From NCBI RefSeq assembly GCF_000761545.1, contig NZ_JPMY01000002.1:186001-250000 (forward strand): a stretch of 64,000 nt of DNA. Reading direction: 5' to 3'. This stretch comes from Pseudomonas sp. ML96 (GTDB taxonomy: Bacteria; Pseudomonadota; Gammaproteobacteria; Pseudomonadales; Pseudomonadaceae). Shown piece after piece: positions 62,904 to 64,000 of this stretch (the stretch's first letter is position 1; the number at the start of each line of letters is the position of its first letter). The position numbers and the translations under genes are program-made. Below the pieces are notes generated by a model. The model worked only from the letters and a program-made list of their open reading frames with translations. It was not told the DNA's origin and searched no databases.

Positions 62904-64000
62904 ATGTCAGTCATGAACGAGCAAGAAGACCCCAGCCGCGACCGGCTCAAGCAACACTTCGCCAAGCGCGTTATTTACCAAGCGCGCCAGGTGCTGGAAG
63001 TGTGGCAGCGCCTGCAGCAGGAAGAATGGGGCACCAGCGTGATGGCCGAACTGGTCGAGGCCAACCTCGGCCTGCTGCGCTATGCCGAACGTTTCGAACA
63101 GGACCTGCACATCCAGCTGGCCCGCTCCATCGGCCATTGCCTGGAGGGGGTGGAAGCCAACCGCGGCCGCCTGACCAGCGCCCTGATCACCGAGCTCAAC
63201 CAGCTGATGCAGCGCCTGTCGCGCACCGGCCTGCGGCATGGCGACCAGTACGAGCAGACCTACCTGCCGCCACTGCGCAAACCGGTCTACCTGGCCCTGC
63301 AGGATCATGATCGCGCCGAACGCCTGGCCCAGCAGCTGGAGTTCTTCGGCCTCAGCGCCCAACAACTGGACAACGCCGCCGCCTTCCGCGCGGCCATGGC
63401 CGAGCGCCACCCCTCGGCCATCCTGATGGAGGTCGACTTCGCCGGCCCCGGCCAAGGTCTGGTCCTGGCCAGCGAGGCGCAGCAGGGCCTGGAACAGAAG
63501 CTGCCGTTGCTGTTCTTCAGCCATGAAGATGTCGACACCCCAACCCGCCTGGCCGCCGTACGCGCCGGCGGCCAGGAGTTCTTCACCGGCACCCTGGACG
63601 CCTCCGGACTGATCGAACGCATCGAAGTGCTGACCAACGTGGTCCACTACGAACCCTACAAGGTGCTGATCGTCGACGACTCGCGGGCCCAGGCCACGCA
63701 TACCGAGCGCGTGCTGAACAGCGCCGGCATCGTCACCCGCACCCTGACCGAGCCGATCCAGGCCATGGCCGAGCTGGCCGAGTTTCAGCCGGAACTGATC
63801 ATCCTCGACATGTACATGCCTGACTGCAGCGGCACCGAGCTGGCCAAGGTGATTCGCCACAACGACCGCTACGTCAGCGTGCCGATCATCTACCTGTCCG
63901 CCGAGGACGACCTGGACAAGCAGCTCGACGCCATGAGCGAGGGCGGCGACGACTTCCTGACCAAGCCGATCAAGCCGCGCCACCTGATCGCTACCGTGCG
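62904..64000 (+). CDS. gcbA: Receiver-containing diguanylate cyclase regulator GcbA (5' part, cut by the window edge)
   Basis: Start ATG 62904 (62913 is a second in-frame choice); the frame stays open to the edge, about 365 residues. Order seen: a helical Hpt-like N-terminal region (about 1-110), a degenerate receiver (about 113-245: KPVYLALQDHDRAERLAQQLEFFGL), then a canonical receiver (about 252 onward, YKVLIVDDSRAQATHTERVL, with LIILDMYMP holding the phospho-Asp and KPIKPRHL). The GGDEF part would follow. The arrangement and synteny after speA match GcbA (PA4843), which promotes biofilm formation. Name is by synteny and architecture. Confidence 0.85.
   Translation, partial: MSVMNEQEDPSRDRLKQHFAKRVIYQARQVLEVWQRLQQEEWGTSVMAELVEANLGLLRYAERFEQDLHIQLARSIGHCLEGVEANRGRLTSALITELNQLMQRLSRTGLRHGDQYEQTYLPPLRKPVYLALQDHDRAERLAQQLEFFGLSAQQLDNAAAFRAAMAERHPSAILMEVDFAGPGQGLVLASEAQQGLEQKLPLLFFSHEDVDTPTRLAAVRAGGQEFFTGTLDASGLIERIEVLTNVVHYEPYKVLIVDDSRAQATHTERVLNSAGIVTRTLTEPIQAMAELAEFQPELIILDMYMPDCSGTELAKVIRHNDRYVSVPIIYLSAEDDLDKQLDAMSEGGDDFLTKPIKPRHLIATV

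Overview
The window is about 64 kb of high-GC (roughly 65%) DNA from a Pseudomonas species, probably near the P. aeruginosa / P. alcaligenes / P. otitidis part of the genus. Three things point there: a complete beta-alanine catabolism block (bauA, bauB, bauC, bauR); a right-hand end (speA, SUI1-like gene, NUDIX, DUF2333, gcbA) that I recall as matching PA4839-PA4843; and the very large number of cyclic-di-GMP proteins. I see no rRNA, tRNA, CRISPR array, prophage or complete insertion sequence. Most of the window is ordinary chromosome. Two small patches look mobile or repetitive: 6199-6543 and 27835-28104.

Layout. 1-5.3 kb: the end of an EAL protein, small envelope and solute-binding proteins, and a BrkB membrane protein. 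5.3-7.4 kb: a NYN-LOTUS RNA-binding protein, a hairpin-rich dispersed repeat and an orphan lipoprotein of lower GC. 7.4-13.9 kb: a class I glutamine amidotransferase, bauC-bauB-bauA, the divergent bauR, an NTF2-like gene and a RutR-like TetR regulator. 13.9-16.8 kb: cytochrome b561, PepSY, and a LysR/alcohol dehydrogenase pair. 17-21 kb: a 1297-residue PAS/GAF/GGDEF/EAL protein. 21.2-27.6 kb: a Bcr/CflA exporter and an RND pump with a divergent TetR repressor and a visible operator. 27.6-31.5 kb: a copper module (HMA chaperone, MITE-like element, secreted protein, copA, cueR). 31.6-34.5 kb: iron uptake and storage (TonB receptor, ferritin). 34.8-39.6 kb: two LysR-regulated oxidoreductases and a RIO-type kinase. 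39.7-47.1 kb: a GGDEF/EAL protein, then a BvgS-like hybrid kinase with an HD-GYP-like response regulator that has lost several metal ligands. 47.2-51.1 kb: ada, a MazG-like gene, cmoM, two DUF4136 lipoproteins and a DUF606 transporter. 51.2-56.8 kb: a diguanylate cyclase, a MATE exporter, a GAF-GGDEF protein and a chemoreceptor. 57.3-58.4 kb: DUF2214 and an orphan secreted protein. 58.4-64 kb: speA to gcbA.

How the genes work together. BauA moves the amino group of beta-alanine to pyruvate, BauC oxidises the resulting malonate semialdehyde to acetyl-CoA, and BauR controls the block. The neighbouring RutR-like regulator would fit with uracil as an upstream source of beta-alanine. CopA, CueR and the HMA protein form a copper-export circuit with a recognisable CueR promoter. 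The TonB receptor and probably the ferritin carry Fur-box-like sequences. Seven proteins carry cyclic-di-GMP domains and an eighth carries a degenerate HD-GYP domain. Several of them have altered catalytic motifs, which suggests sensing or scaffolding roles as well as turnover.

No single locus is clearly a new system. The best candidates for follow-up are the degenerate HD-GYP/hybrid-kinase pair, the NYN-LOTUS island, the RutR-like/bau neighbourhood, the MITE-like element and a perfect 20-bp inverted repeat beside ftnA. All family assignments come from reading motifs; no database search was run.
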